From contig NZ_CP160849.1 of NCBI RefSeq assembly GCF_040790665.1, positions 2,133,501 to 2,197,500 on the forward strand: DNA of 64,000 nt, in the 5' to 3' direction. The DNA comes from Sulfitobacter pontiacus. Lineage in GTDB: Bacteria > Pseudomonadota > Alphaproteobacteria > Rhodobacterales > Rhodobacteraceae. The notes beneath the pieces were generated by a model. The model was given only the letters and a program-made list of their open reading frames with translations. It ran no database searches and was not told the DNA's origin. Position numbers and translations under genes: made by a program. This document shows, one piece after another, positions 15,828 through 25,336 of this stretch. Positions within the stretch are counted from its first letter, which is position 1, and the number at the start of each line of letters is the position of its first letter.

Positions 15828-18800
15828 ATGAAGACGATAGATTTCGTCGTTCGCGATCAAGCGGGCGCATTGCAGCGTGGCACGGTTGCGGAAAACGCAA
15901 ACTTCCATGTTATCCAGGCGACATCAGGTCAGGAAATCTCGCTGAACCTGCGTCAGACCGATTTCCAGTCGCACCAGCGGTCGGGCAACGATCTTGTGCT
16001 CACGCTGAATGACGGGTCGGTCATCACCATCGAGAATTACTTTAACGAAACCGGTGCCGCGAACCGCCTGTTCATTTCGTCAGATGGCTATCTGAACGAA
16101 GTCGCATTCGTCGAGGCCGAAGGCGGCGGGCTTTATGCGCAATACGGCCCGACCGAGCAGTGGGGCAAATGGAGCCCCTCTGACGATCTGATCTATCTGG
16201 GCCGCAGCGATGTGGCGTCTGTGCCGGGCGGTGTCATGCCGGGCGCGGGTGACGACGAAGTGTCGATGTTGGCAGCGCCCTTGCTGGGCGGCGTCGTTGG
16301 CGGTGGTGGTGCCGCGGCAGCAGCCGGTGCGGCGGTTGTCGGTGGTGCAGCTGTCATCGGTGGCGGCGGCGGTGGTGGCAATGGCGGCAGCCCTTCGGTC
16401 GCACCTCCGTTCGTGAATGAGCCCGACGCAACCGGCACGGTCGGCGGCGACGGCGCGGTAGAGCAGGTCGTTGTCACCGGCGGCGGCGAGCCCGGGTCCG
16501 AGGTCGTAGTCACCATCGGCGATAAAGAAGTCACAACAACAGTTGGCGACGACGGCACATTCGAAGCCGTGTTCGAAGGCGATAACTTCCCCGACGACGG
16601 CACCTATGAAGCCGAGGTCGTCGTGACCACGGACGGCAATGAGATCGTGCTTGACGGGCCGAGCTTTGTCATCGACACCACAGCGCCCACGGTCACCATG
16701 TCCGAAGGCACGCAGAGTGTCGGCGACTTCTTTAACGGTGACTCCTTTGCGAATGGCGTCACGCTGACCGGGAACGGTGAAGCAGGCGCGACCGTTGACG
16801 TGACCGTCGCGGATGTCACACGCAGCACCACGGTCGGCGAAGACGGCACATGGTCCGTCACATTCGAACCCGGCACGCTGCAGGGGGGCGAATACGAGAC
16901 AGAGGTGCTGATCAAGACCACCGATCAATACGGCAATACCTCCACCACCACCGAAACGCTGGTGGTTGATACCATCGCACCGACCGTCGCTGTGACATCG
17001 GGCACGCAATCCGTGGGCGACAGCTATAATGCCGCCTCGTTTGGCAACGGTGTCACCCTGAACGGCACGGGGGAGCCCGGTTCGACCGTGCAGCTGACCA
17101 TCGGTGGCATCACCCGCACCGCAACCGTGGGCGACAACGGCACATGGTCCGCGACATGGCAGGCGGGCACCTTGCCCGAAGGCGAATACGTCAGCGATGT
17201 CACCATCGTGACCACCGATGCTTTCGGCAACAGCTCCACCTCAACCGAGCAGCTGGTCGTCGATACCGTCTCTGAAGTCGCGATTGCGGCGGATACTGTC
17301 GAAGTTGACGGCGTGATCAACGCGGCAGAGCGTGGCGACGGCGTGACGCTGACCGGCACATCGCAGCCCGGGTCGACCGTTCAGGTCACCTTTGGGGGGG
17401 TGACCCGTGACGCGGTGGTTGACGCAAACGGCAACTGGTCCGCAGATTTCGCGGCCTCCGAAATCCCGACGGGCGAGACAACGGCGACAGTGACCGCAGT
17501 CGCGACCGATGCGGCGGGCAATACGGCCACCGCAACCGGCCAAGTCGATGTCGATACTTTGGTCAACAACCTTGCCTTCACCGGCCAAACCGGCGGCAGC
17601 GACGGGGTCGTGAACGCGGCAGAGGCGGCGCAGGGCATCGTGATGACCGGCACGGTTGAACCCGGCTCGACTGTTATGGTCCAGCTTGGCCAGGTGTCGC
17701 GTGCGGCCACGGTTGCGGCGGACGGCACATGGACCGTCAGCTTCGCCCCCAGCGACATCCCCGCAGGCACCTACACCAGCACAATGACCGCCACCGCCAC
17801 CGACGCGGCAGGTAACGTTGATAGCGTATCGCAGTCTGTATCAGTCGATACCGAAGCCGGTTCGCTGACCATCAGCCCGCTGCCCGTTGAGGGCGACGAC
17901 GTGGTGAACGCGGCCGAGGCAAGCGACGGTGTGGCCATCTCGGGCACCGCCGATGCGGGCGCCGTTGTGCAGGTCACGCTGGCGGGTGTTACCCATACGG
18001 TTGTGGCTAATGGGAACGGTCAGTGGACCGCCTATTACGCCGCGGGCGAAGTTGCCCAAGGCGTTTATACCGCCGACATCACCGCAACCACGACCGACGC
18101 GGCGGGCAACAGCCGCAGCGCCTCTGACAGCGTGCGCGTGGACACGCGCGTCGACAACCTGTCGCTGAACACCGTCGAAGGCGATGACATCATCAGCGGA
18201 GCAGAGCGTCTGGCGAATGGCGGCGTTCTGGTCACCGGCACCTCTGAAATCGGCTCGTCCGTTGTCGTGTCGCTTGGCGCGGCATCGGTGAACGGAGCGG
18301 TGGATGCGAATGGCAACTGGTCCGTCACCTTTGCGCCGGGTCAAGTGCCCGAGGGCACGATCAACACCACCGTTTCGGTCAAGGCAACGGATGCCGCGGG
18401 CAACTCTGCCACGGCAAGCCACGCGGTGCTGATCGATACGGTCGTGGATCCGCTCGATCTGAACCAAGCGGGCGGCAGCGACGCTGTGGTCAGCGCACGC
18501 GAAGCCCAGACCGGCATTGATCTGAACGGTCAGGTCGAAGCGGGTTCTAGCGTTGTGGTCAACTTTGACGGCACCAACTACACCGCGTTTGTGGACGGTG
18601 CGGGCAACTGGTCGGTCACGATCCCGCCTTCGGAAATCCGTCAGGGCACCTATGACGCCGACATCTCTGTCACCGCCACGGACCATGTGGGCAACATCGC
18701 GTCGATCACCGACACGCTCGCAATCGATACCTACGCACCCGAAGGCCCCGTCATCGCGTCCTACACCCGCGACGGTGACGGTATCCGCGGCATCTCGACC

Positions 18801-19301
18801 GAGATCAGCCCCGATACACTGGACGTGCATCAGGTGAACGCAGACCGCTCCGTTTCCGAAGTTGAATCGACCAGCTTTGACATCGACGCCATTGGCGAGC
18901 GTAACTTCCAGTTCGAAAGCAATGTGCCAGACGGGTCCGATTTGATTGTCACGGCCACTGACGCTGCGGGAAACTTTTCCGGCACGTATCTGGCGCTGGA
19001 TGATGAAGCGGCGAACACGCAGTTGAGCCTGACCAACCCGAACCTGGGAAACTACAACATCGAAACCGTTGATCTGCAGTTCGCCGAAGAGGCGCATCTG
19101 ACGATCACGGAAACCGCGCTGGTCAACCTGTCGAGCAACACGAACGAGCTGATCATCGACGGGCATAACGACGACACCGTGACGATCACAGGCGCGGTAC
19201 GAGGCGGTTCAGAGGTGCGTGGGGATCAAACCTATGACATCTATACACTGGGCGACGAAGCCACGCTGATGATCGACAACGATATCAACGTCATCGTCTA
19301 A
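15828..19301 (+). CDS. BapA-type Ig-repeat adhesin, type I secreted
   Basis: A 1157-residue surface or secreted protein. Residues 1-130 form a BapA-prefix-like domain, then an Ala/Gly-rich linker (about 152-187). About eight degenerate Ig-like repeats of 95-100 residues follow (about 196-1000), each with GVTLTGT..PGSTV, DGTW/NGNW, TTDAAGN and VDT elements. The C-terminal region (LTITETALVNLS, DDTVTITG, YDIYTLGDEATLMID) matches type I secretion targeting ends. There is no Sec signal peptide, as expected for type I export, and no RTX nonapeptides. The ATG at 15828 follows GAGGTGGAG. The next three genes encode a complete type I exporter, its likely machinery. A role in attachment or biofilm is inferred from BapA/LapA-type relatives. 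Confidence 0.87.
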   Translation: MKTIDFVVRDQAGALQRGTVAENANFHVIQATSGQEISLNLRQTDFQSHQRSGNDLVLTLNDGSVITIENYFNETGAANRLFISSDGYLNEVAFVEAEGGGLYAQYGPTEQWGKWSPSDDLIYLGRSDVASVPGGVMPGAGDDEVSMLAAPLLGGVVGGGGAAAAAGAAVVGGAAVIGGGGGGGNGGSPSVAPPFVNEPDATGTVGGDGAVEQVVVTGGGEPGSEVVVTIGDKEVTTTVGDDGTFEAVFEGDNFPDDGTYEAEVVVTTDGNEIVLDGPSFVIDTTAPTVTMSEGTQSVGDFFNGDSFANGVTLTGNGEAGATVDVTVADVTRSTTVGEDGTWSVTFEPGTLQGGEYETEVLIKTTDQYGNTSTTTETLVVDTIAPTVAVTSGTQSVGDSYNAASFGNGVTLNGTGEPGSTVQLTIGGITRTATVGDNGTWSATWQAGTLPEGEYVSDVTIVTTDAFGNSSTSTEQLVVDTVSEVAIAADTVEVDGVINAAERGDGVTLTGTSQPGSTVQVTFGGVTRDAVVDANGNWSADFAASEIPTGETTATVTAVATDAAGNTATATGQVDVDTLVNNLAFTGQTGGSDGVVNAAEAAQGIVMTGTVEPGSTVMVQLGQVSRAATVAADGTWTVSFAPSDIPAGTYTSTMTATATDAAGNVDSVSQSVSVDTEAGSLTISPLPVEGDDVVNAAEASDGVAISGTADAGAVVQVTLAGVTHTVVANGNGQWTAYYAAGEVAQGVYTADITATTTDAAGNSRSASDSVRVDTRVDNLSLNTVEGDDIISGAERLANGGVLVTGTSEIGSSVVVSLGAASVNGAVDANGNWSVTFAPGQVPEGTINTTVSVKATDAAGNSATASHAVLIDTVVDPLDLNQAGGSDAVVSAREAQTGIDLNGQVEAGSSVVVNFDGTNYTAFVDGAGNWSVTIPPSEIRQGTYDADISVTATDHVGNIASITDTLAIDTYAPEGPVIASYTRDGDGIRGISTEISPDTLDVHQVNADRSVSEVESTSFDIDAIGERNFQFESNVPDGSDLIVTATDAAGNFSGTYLALDDEAANTQLSLTNPNLGNYNIETVDLQFAEEAHLTITETALVNLSSNTNELIIDGHNDDTVTITGAVRGGSEVRGDQTYDIYTLGDEATLMIDNDINVIV

Positions 19302-19407
19302 AGATTGCACCGCGCCCTCTGTTCAAGGGGGCGCGGTTGGCACACGCAGGCGGCAACGACCGCAGGCGTTTCCAGAATAAAAAAACCGGCACGTTAAGGG
19401 CAGGATA

Positions 19408-20745
19408 ATGAGGCAGAGTGTAAAACGGGCAGGGGGCATGTGCGCAGCAGCGCTGGCCCTATCCGGCTGCATGTCGGGTTTCGGCAGCGGCATGATGCCC
19501 GGTGACCTGATGCAATCTGACATCGTGTCCCGGTTCCGCACCCCCGATGCCTCGCAGGCGATCAAACCCACCTACGCCGAAAAAATCACCGCAGACAGCC
19601 AGATCATCCAGGGTCTGGCGCTGCGGTCTTCTGTTCTGCCCGATGACACCGTGTCGGATCAGGTGGCCTCTGCCGTGCTGGCCGCCAACAGCCGCACCGC
19701 CGAGGCAGAGCTGCGCGCCGCCACCCTCCGCTCGGAAGCCGCAAGCAAGAACTGGTTGCCCAAGATCGGGCCGCAGGTCAGCCTGACATCCTTGGGGTCG
19801 CTGGCGGCCAATCTGGTGGTGGATCAGGTGCTGTTTGATAATGGCCGCCGTGCGGGTGAACGCGCCTTTGCCGTGGCCGATGTCGAGGTCGCTGCCGTGT
19901 CGCTGGCGCAAGATACGAACGACCGCGTGGCGACCGCGCTGAAGCTCTACACCAATGCGATCGAGGCGCGCGATACCGCCGCGCTGAACCGTGTCGCGCT
20001 TAAGGATATGACGCATTTCGAATGGGTGATGCAGGAACGGGTCAAAGGCGGCGTGTCCGATGTGTCCGACCTGACGATCCTGCGCCAGAAGCTCCTTGAA
20101 ATTCGCGCCACGCTTGATGCCTCCGTCGAACGCGAAGCCACGTCGATGTCCGAGCTGAACGCCATGTCGATCCGCCCGCTGGATACACTGCACGGCTTGC
20201 CCGAAGTGCCCGTGAACAGCTTTGCCGGTGCGCCTTTGTCCGTGGTGCGTGCCGAGGCCGAAAAGACCCGCGCCATCGCCGCCGCCAAGGTTGAACGCGC
20301 CGGATTGCTGCCGGGGCTGTCGGCAGGTGCGACCATCGGTGAAGGGGGCGGCGCAGGGCTGAGCCTTGAATCGGATCAGCTTCTGGGTCTGGGCACCAAA
20401 GCCTCGCTTGATGCGTCGGCCATGGCCGAGGAAACCGCGACCCGCAAGGTCCGGCAATCGGTCGAGGATGCCAACCGCGCGCTGCTCCGTCTGGAGAAAC
20501 AGCTTGCCGCCAAGACCCGTCAGGCCGCCGAAGCAGCGACCCTTGCGGCACAGGCCAAACGCAACCTTGACCTGTTTCAGGAACAATATGACGCCGGTCA
20601 GCGTCAGGTTATGGATGTTGTCGGCGTCTACGAGACCTATTCGCGTCAGCAGCAGTCGCAGATCAGCCTCAAGTACGAGGCCGTGCGTCTGAAAATCGAG
20701 ATGGCGCAGATACAGGGTGTGTTGGCGGACGGGAGCGCGATTTGA
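19408..20745 (+). CDS. TolC-family outer membrane factor, predicted lipoprotein
   Basis: Outer membrane channel subunit of 445 residues for the type I exporter. The N-terminus is a lipoprotein signal with lipobox LSGC (Cys21), followed by long amphipathic helices typical of TolC-like proteins (ANSRTAEAELRAATLRSEA, LEKQLAAKTRQAAEAATLAAQAKRNLDLFQEQYDAGQ). The ATG at 19408 follows GGGCAGGATA. Its stop overlaps the start of the ATPase gene. Lipidation is common in RND-linked channels but less so in type I secretion channels. Confidence 0.85.
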   Translation: MRQSVKRAGGMCAAALALSGCMSGFGSGMMPGDLMQSDIVSRFRTPDASQAIKPTYAEKITADSQIIQGLALRSSVLPDDTVSDQVASAVLAANSRTAEAELRAATLRSEAASKNWLPKIGPQVSLTSLGSLAANLVVDQVLFDNGRRAGERAFAVADVEVAAVSLAQDTNDRVATALKLYTNAIEARDTAALNRVALKDMTHFEWVMQERVKGGVSDVSDLTILRQKLLEIRATLDASVEREATSMSELNAMSIRPLDTLHGLPEVPVNSFAGAPLSVVRAEAEKTRAIAAAKVERAGLLPGLSAGATIGEGGGAGLSLESDQLLGLGTKASLDASAMAEETATRKVRQSVEDANRALLRLEKQLAAKTRQAAEAATLAAQAKRNLDLFQEQYDAGQRQVMDVVGVYETYSRQQQSQISLKYEAVRLKIEMAQIQGVLADGSAI

Positions 20746-22964
20746 CCCAGAAGCCGACCTTTACGCTGACAATCACCAACGGCAATCAGGGTCGGATGGC
20801 GGCGGCGGATGCCCCCCAGCCCAAGGCAGAGAACGCCAACCGCCCCGAAGACCGTCTGATGGCGCGGGCCAAACTGGCCGCGACCTATGCCGGATTGCTG
20901 GGCGTCACCACCGCGCCACGCGACATCTTTGACATCGTCGCCACGGCCCCCTTGCAGGGCAATGATCCGCAGGTAGAAGCCGAAGCACTGGCCCGCGGGA
21001 TGGAAAGCGCAGGGCTGGTGACACAAGTCAGCCGGGCGCGGGGGATTTCCAAGGATATGTGGCCTGCGCTGGCCTATATGACCTCGGGGCAGGTCTTGCT
21101 TGTCATGGGGCAGCAGCGTGGCGATCTGATCCTGTATGACACGACATGCACCGACAATCGCGCGATGGTGCCGATCAGCGATTTCAAACCCTTCTTTGCG
21201 GGGCTGATCCTGCGGGCCGAAGCCTCGCTGAAAACCGTGGCCGAAACCCATAAGACCGATGGCGCGCCTGCGCATTGGTTCTGGGGGCAGTTTCCGCGCT
21301 TTCGCCGCCAGCTGATAGAGGTCGCGACGGGGTCTTTCGTGGCCAACCTGCTGGCCGTCGCTGTGGCGCTGTTTTCCTTGCAGGTCTATGACCGCGTGAT
21401 CCCGCATCAATCCGAAGCGACGCTTTGGGTGCTCGCCGCCGGTGCGGGGCTCGCGTTGCTCATGGAAGCTTTCCTCAAGATGGCGCGGGCGCGTCTGATG
21501 GATGGGGCAGGGCGGCAGATCGAGCTGTCGGTGCAGGACATCCTGATGCGCCGGTTGCTGGGGATGCGGTCCGACACGCGCGGCCAAGCCCCGAACCAGC
21601 TGTTTTCCGCGATGCGCGAATTCGGGTCGGTGCGTGAATTCTTTACCGCGTCGACCATTGGCACGATCGCGGATATCCCCTTTATCTTCGTGTTCCTCTT
21701 CCTCGTGGCCAGCATAGCGGGGAATGTCGTCTGGGTGCTGGTGCTTGGCGGTATCCTGATGCTGGTGCCGGGGTTCTTTCTGCAAAAGAAAGCGATCCAA
21801 CTGACGCAGGAGACCCAAGGCGCGTCGACCAAATCCTCGCGGCTGCTGCACGAGGCGATATTCGAGCTTGATACGGTCAAGACCCAAAGGGCAGAGGACC
21901 GCGTGCTGCGCCTGTGGACCGAGCTGAACACCCTGTCGTCCGTCAAATCGTCAGAACAACGCAAGCTCGCGTCCTTCCTCACGTTCTGGAGCCAAGGGGT
22001 CCAGCAGGCCACCTATGTCGCGGCGGTCATCGTGGGCACCTATCTGGTGTTTGCGGGGGAATTTACCGTGGGGTCGATTATCGCGGTCGGTATCCTGACG
22101 GGCCGGACGCTGGGGCCGCTGACGCAGCTGTCGGGCACGATGGCGCGGTGGGGCAATGTCAAAGGCGCGCTTGACGGGCTCGACGCAATTGTCGCCGCGC
22201 CGCAGGACACCGCAGAGGCGCGCACCTATCTGCGCCGTGAAAAGCTGAAAGGCCAGTTCGAACTGCGCGACGTGATCTTCCGCTACGAGGATGACGGCGC
22301 ACCGACGGTGGACATCAAAGCCATGTTGATCCAGCCGGGGCAGCATGTCGCCGTGCTGGGGGCCAATGGATCGGGCAAATCGACACTGCTGAAGATGCTC
22401 TGCGGGCTTTATGCCCCGACCGAAGGGCGCATTCTGGTGGACGGCACAGAGCTGGGCCAGATTGAGCCGCGCGACCTGCGCCGGCTGATCGGCTATCTGG
22501 GACAGGACGTGCGCCTGTTCTCGGGCACGCTGCGCGACAACCTGAACCTCACCATGCTGGAACGCGACGATGACCGCCTCCACGCCGCCCTTGATTTCGC
22601 AGGGCTGGGGCCGTTCGTGCGCAACCACCACAAGGGGCTGGACCTGGAGATCAAGGACGCGGGCGCGGGCCTGTCCATCGGGCAGCGTCAATCCATCGGT
22701 TGGGCGCGCCTGTGGTTGCAGGATCCGGCGATCTGCCTGCTGGACGAACCCACAGCCGCGCTGGACCAAAGGTTGGAGGCAACGCTGGTCTCGCGGTTGC
22801 AAAGCTGGATGGCCGGACGCACCGCGATCATCGCGACCCACCGCGCCCCGATCCTTGCGCTGACCGAACGCACGCTGGTGCTGCAAGATGGCCGTATGAC
22901 CGTTGACGGGCCAAAAGAAAAAGTGCTCGCCCATCTGGCGGGTCAGAAGGGGCACGTCGCATGA
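20742..22964 (+). CDS. Type I secretion ATPase/permease (LapB-type)
   Basis: Inner-membrane exporter of 740 residues. An N-terminal C39-like domain (about 40-190), without an obvious catalytic cysteine, precedes membrane helices (about 200-440) and the ATPase (Walker A GANGSGKST about 541-549, signature LSIGQRQS about 643-650, Walker B CLLDEP about 665-670). The reading frame begins at a TTG (20742) overlapping the stop of the upstream gene as TTGA; an ATG at 20796 is an alternative. The start of the HlyD gene overlaps its stop as ATGA, so the three export genes are likely translated as a coupled unit. The expected cargo is the adhesin encoded upstream. Confidence 0.89.
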   Translation: MTQKPTFTLTITNGNQGRMAAADAPQPKAENANRPEDRLMARAKLAATYAGLLGVTTAPRDIFDIVATAPLQGNDPQVEAEALARGMESAGLVTQVSRARGISKDMWPALAYMTSGQVLLVMGQQRGDLILYDTTCTDNRAMVPISDFKPFFAGLILRAEASLKTVAETHKTDGAPAHWFWGQFPRFRRQLIEVATGSFVANLLAVAVALFSLQVYDRVIPHQSEATLWVLAAGAGLALLMEAFLKMARARLMDGAGRQIELSVQDILMRRLLGMRSDTRGQAPNQLFSAMREFGSVREFFTASTIGTIADIPFIFVFLFLVASIAGNVVWVLVLGGILMLVPGFFLQKKAIQLTQETQGASTKSSRLLHEAIFELDTVKTQRAEDRVLRLWTELNTLSSVKSSEQRKLASFLTFWSQGVQQATYVAAVIVGTYLVFAGEFTVGSIIAVGILTGRTLGPLTQLSGTMARWGNVKGALDGLDAIVAAPQDTAEARTYLRREKLKGQFELRDVIFRYEDDGAPTVDIKAMLIQPGQHVAVLGANGSGKSTLLKMLCGLYAPTEGRILVDGTELGQIEPRDLRRLIGYLGQDVRLFSGTLRDNLNLTMLERDDDRLHAALDFAGLGPFVRNHHKGLDLEIKDAGAGLSIGQRQSIGWARLWLQDPAICLLDEPTAALDQRLEATLVSRLQSWMAGRTAIIATHRAPILALTERTLVLQDGRMTVDGPKEKVLAHLAGQKGHVA

Positions 22965-24151
22965 GCAGTCTTAGCACCACGCCACTGGGCGCGCAGATGA
23001 CGGGGCAGATGCGCGGGCCGTCCATTGTGATCTGGCTTTGCGGCGCGTCCGTGCTGGTCTTCCTGCTGTGGGCTGCCTTTGCTTGGGTCGACGAAATCGT
23101 GCGCGCCGAAGGGTCGATGATTTCCAGCTCGCGCCCCCAGATCATCCAGAACCTTGAAGGCGGTATTCTGGCAGAACTTGCCGTGGGCGAGGGCGATCAT
23201 GTGGAGAAGGGCGACGTGTTGGCCCGTCTGCATGGCACCCAGTTCCAATCTGCCGTGGACGACCTGCGCGACCAGATCAGTGCCTTTGAAATCCGCCGTC
23301 TGCGTCTGGAGGCAGAGCTGGCCGGACAGTACGACTTTGACGTGCCCGACGCCTATGCCACGCGCACGCCCGATATCGTCGCCTCTGAACGGGCATTGCT
23401 GAAAGCGCGGCAATCTGACTTTGTCTCGCGCTCCGAAGGGGCGGGGCGGGTGCTGACCGAAGCCACGAAAGAGCGTGAGCTGCTTGAGAATATGCTCAAG
23501 AAAAAGATCGTTTCGCTGATCGAGGTGACGCGCGCGCGCAAGACCCATGCGGATGCGCGGATCAAGCTGGACGAGATCGTCACCGGCACAGAACTGGACC
23601 GTGCGCAGGAATATTCCGATGTGCTTAAGGAACTGGCGACGCTGAAACAGAACCTCAAGGCGAGCACGGACCAGTTGAACCGCACCGTCCTGGTCAGCCC
23701 CCTGCGCGGCATCGTCAACAACCTGAGCGTGACCACCATCGGCGGCGTCGTGCGCCCGGGCGAGGAGATTTTGCAGATCATCCCGTTGGACGAAGAGCTT
23801 TTCGTCGAGGCCCGCGTCAAGCCCGAAGACATCGCCGGCGTGCGCCCCGGCCAAGAGGCGACGGTCAAGCTGTCGGCCTATGACTATACGATTTATGGCA
23901 CGTTGAAGGGCACGGTCAAATTGATCTCGGCCGATACGTTCAAGGACGAACGATCCCGCGCGCCGGATGGGGATCCGCACTATAAGGTCACGTTGCAGGT
24001 GGACACAGAACACCTGACCCCGCGGCAGGCGTCTTTGCAGATCCGACCCGGCATGCAGGCAAGCGTGGAACTGCACACAGGGTCAAAGACGGTTTTGCAG
24101 TATCTGTTGAAGCCGCTTTACAAGTCCAAAGAGGCGTTTCGGGAGCCGTAG
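22961..24151 (+). CDS. HlyD-family type I secretion adaptor
   Basis: Periplasmic adaptor of 396 residues. One N-terminal membrane helix (about 25-45, IVIWLCGASVLVFLLWAAF), a lipoyl-like half beginning GGILAELAVGEGDHVEKGD, a coiled-coil hairpin (about 130-230) and a second half-lipoyl and barrel region with VLVSPLRGIVNNL. The C-terminus has the family's LRPGM-like IRPGMQASVEL and a basic tail. It bridges the ATPase to the outer membrane factor. It is the last gene before the hairpin at 24151. Confidence 0.9.
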   Translation: MSSLSTTPLGAQMTGQMRGPSIVIWLCGASVLVFLLWAAFAWVDEIVRAEGSMISSSRPQIIQNLEGGILAELAVGEGDHVEKGDVLARLHGTQFQSAVDDLRDQISAFEIRRLRLEAELAGQYDFDVPDAYATRTPDIVASERALLKARQSDFVSRSEGAGRVLTEATKERELLENMLKKKIVSLIEVTRARKTHADARIKLDEIVTGTELDRAQEYSDVLKELATLKQNLKASTDQLNRTVLVSPLRGIVNNLSVTTIGGVVRPGEEILQIIPLDEELFVEARVKPEDIAGVRPGQEATVKLSAYDYTIYGTLKGTVKLISADTFKDERSRAPDGDPHYKVTLQVDTEHLTPRQASLQIRPGMQASVELHTGSKTVLQYLLKPLYKSKEAFREP

Positions 24152-24213
24152 GCGGGACAAGGGGGGCTGTCTGCCCCCCTTGTCCCGCCGAGGATTTTGG
24201 ACCATTTGGAAGA
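24151..24213. terminator. Long hairpin and GAGGATTTT tail between convergent genes
   Basis: Perfect 16-bp arms at 24151-24166 and 24174-24189 with a 7-base loop, followed by GAGGATTTTGGACCATTTGGAAG (24190-24212). The placement between the convergent HlyD-type and dtd genes suits a bidirectional terminator. The tail recurs at other gene ends in this window. Confidence 0.7.
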
Positions 24214-24660
24214 TCAGGGGTTTTCTGTGTCGAGCCAGAGGGTGACGGGGCCGTCGTTGGTGAGTGCGACGGACATATCGGCTCCGAAAGAACCGGTTTG
24301 GACATGAATGCCAAGGGCGTCGACGCAGGTGACGAAATCTTCGTATAGCGTTTTGGCGTGATCGGGCTTGGCGGCGCGCGAGAAACCGGGGCGGGTCCCG
24401 CGGGAGGTATCGGCGGCAAGGGTGAACTGGCTGACAATCAGCGCGCTGCCGCCCGTATCCGGCAGGCTCCGGTTCATTTTGCCAGCATCATCTTTGAACA
24501 GACGCAGCTTGGCGATCTTTTGTGCCAGTCCTTGCGCGGTCGCATGTGTATCGTCGGGCATCGCGCAGACGAAGATCAGCAGCCCGTGTTCAATTTGCCC
24601 GATGATCTGGCCGTCGACAGTGACGGAGGCGTTGCTGACGCGTTGTAGGAGTGCGCGCAT
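24214..24660 (-). CDS. dtd: D-aminoacyl-tRNA deacylase
   Basis: Cytoplasmic enzyme of 148 residues that removes D-amino acids (and glycine from tRNA-Ala) from mischarged tRNA. Whole-length match to the DTD family: start [17 protein letters not shown], active-site motif SQFTLAAD, and the C-terminal cross-subunit motif LTNDGPVT. The family's usual length is about 145 residues. It follows the nitroreductase gene by one base, so the two are probably co-transcribed. Confidence 0.95.
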   Translation of the reverse strand: MRALLQRVSNASVTVDGQIIGQIEHGLLIFVCAMPDDTHATAQGLAQKIAKLRLFKDDAGKMNRSLPDTGGSALIVSQFTLAADTSRGTRPGFSRAAKPDHAKTLYEDFVTCVDALGIHVQTGSFGADMSVALTNDGPVTLWLDTENP

Positions 24661-24661
24661 A

Positions 24662-25336
24662 TCAAGATTTCCAATCGATTATGTCTTCAGGGGTGGCCCG
24701 CTGCGTGCGGAAGCGGTTGATCGGTGCCGTGTCATCCGCATAGCCAAAGGAAATCGCGCAAAGGATCAGGCGGTCTTGCGGCAGGTCGAAATGCTGTCGC
24801 ACGGTGGGCGCATAGGCAGCGATGGCGGCCTGGGCGATGGTGGCCACCCCAAGCGCCGTTGCCGCCAGTGTAAATGCCGTGACAAAGCCGCCGCTGTCCA
24901 TCGCCCCGTAGGCCCCAAGCTCTGCCGGGGAGGTCACGATCGCCACATGGGGCGCGTCAAACAATGCATAGTTCCGCATCATCTGCGCCATGCGGCCCGC
25001 ATGGTCCGATTTCTCGACCCCGACGGCGTCATACAGCTGGAACCCGCAGGTCCGCCGTCGGTCGCCGTAGACGCCGCTGTAAGACGTCGGCCAGTCCAGA
25101 TCGGGGGCGGGGGGGGTGCCTTTGGCAATCTCTAGCGCCAAGGCGTCGCGGAAGCGGTCGGTCGCGGCCCCCTTGGTGATGGTGAGTTGCCAAGGCTGCG
25201 CATTGCACCACGACGGCACGTGGCGCGCTGCGTCGACGATACGGGTGATGATCGCGTCGTCGACCGGATCGGGGCGAAAGGCGCGGCACGAAGAACGCGC
25301 GCGCAGGATGTCGGTGAATGTATCGATCTGGGTCAT
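24662..25336 (-). CDS. Nitroreductase family protein
   Basis: FMN-dependent NAD(P)H oxidoreductase of 224 residues. Seen motifs are the N-terminal [12 protein letters not shown], the FMN-contacting WCNAQPWQ, and the C-terminal [12 protein letters not shown] with NRFRTQRA, as in nitroreductases. Its start overlaps the stop of the zinc-ribbon gene by four bases (ATGA). The natural substrate is unknown. Confidence 0.88.
   Translation of the reverse strand: MTQIDTFTDILRARSSCRAFRPDPVDDAIITRIVDAARHVPSWCNAQPWQLTITKGAATDRFRDALALEIAKGTPPAPDLDWPTSYSGVYGDRRRTCGFQLYDAVGVEKSDHAGRMAQMMRNYALFDAPHVAIVTSPAELGAYGAMDSGGFVTAFTLAATALGVATIAQAAIAAYAPTVRQHFDLPQDRLILCAISFGYADDTAPINRFRTQRATPEDIIDWKS

Noticed and set aside
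16700-18740. Repeated DNA that could be taken for a CRISPR or tandem satellite
   Set aside because: The period is about 290-300 bases, in frame, and encodes Ig-like repeats; there are no short identical repeats with unique spacers.
17841-19166. A 441-codon minus-strand frame opposite the adhesin repeats
   Set aside because: Composition follows the repeat codons read backwards (Arg, Asp, His rich), with no motif or ribosome site.
19000-19301. RTX calcium-binding repeats at the adhesin C-terminus
   Set aside because: No GGxGxDxLx nonapeptides. The region matches the type I targeting end without RTX.
24151-24189. Inverted repeat as an insertion-sequence end
   Set aside because: There is no transposase or target duplication nearby. 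It sits between convergent genes as a terminator would.
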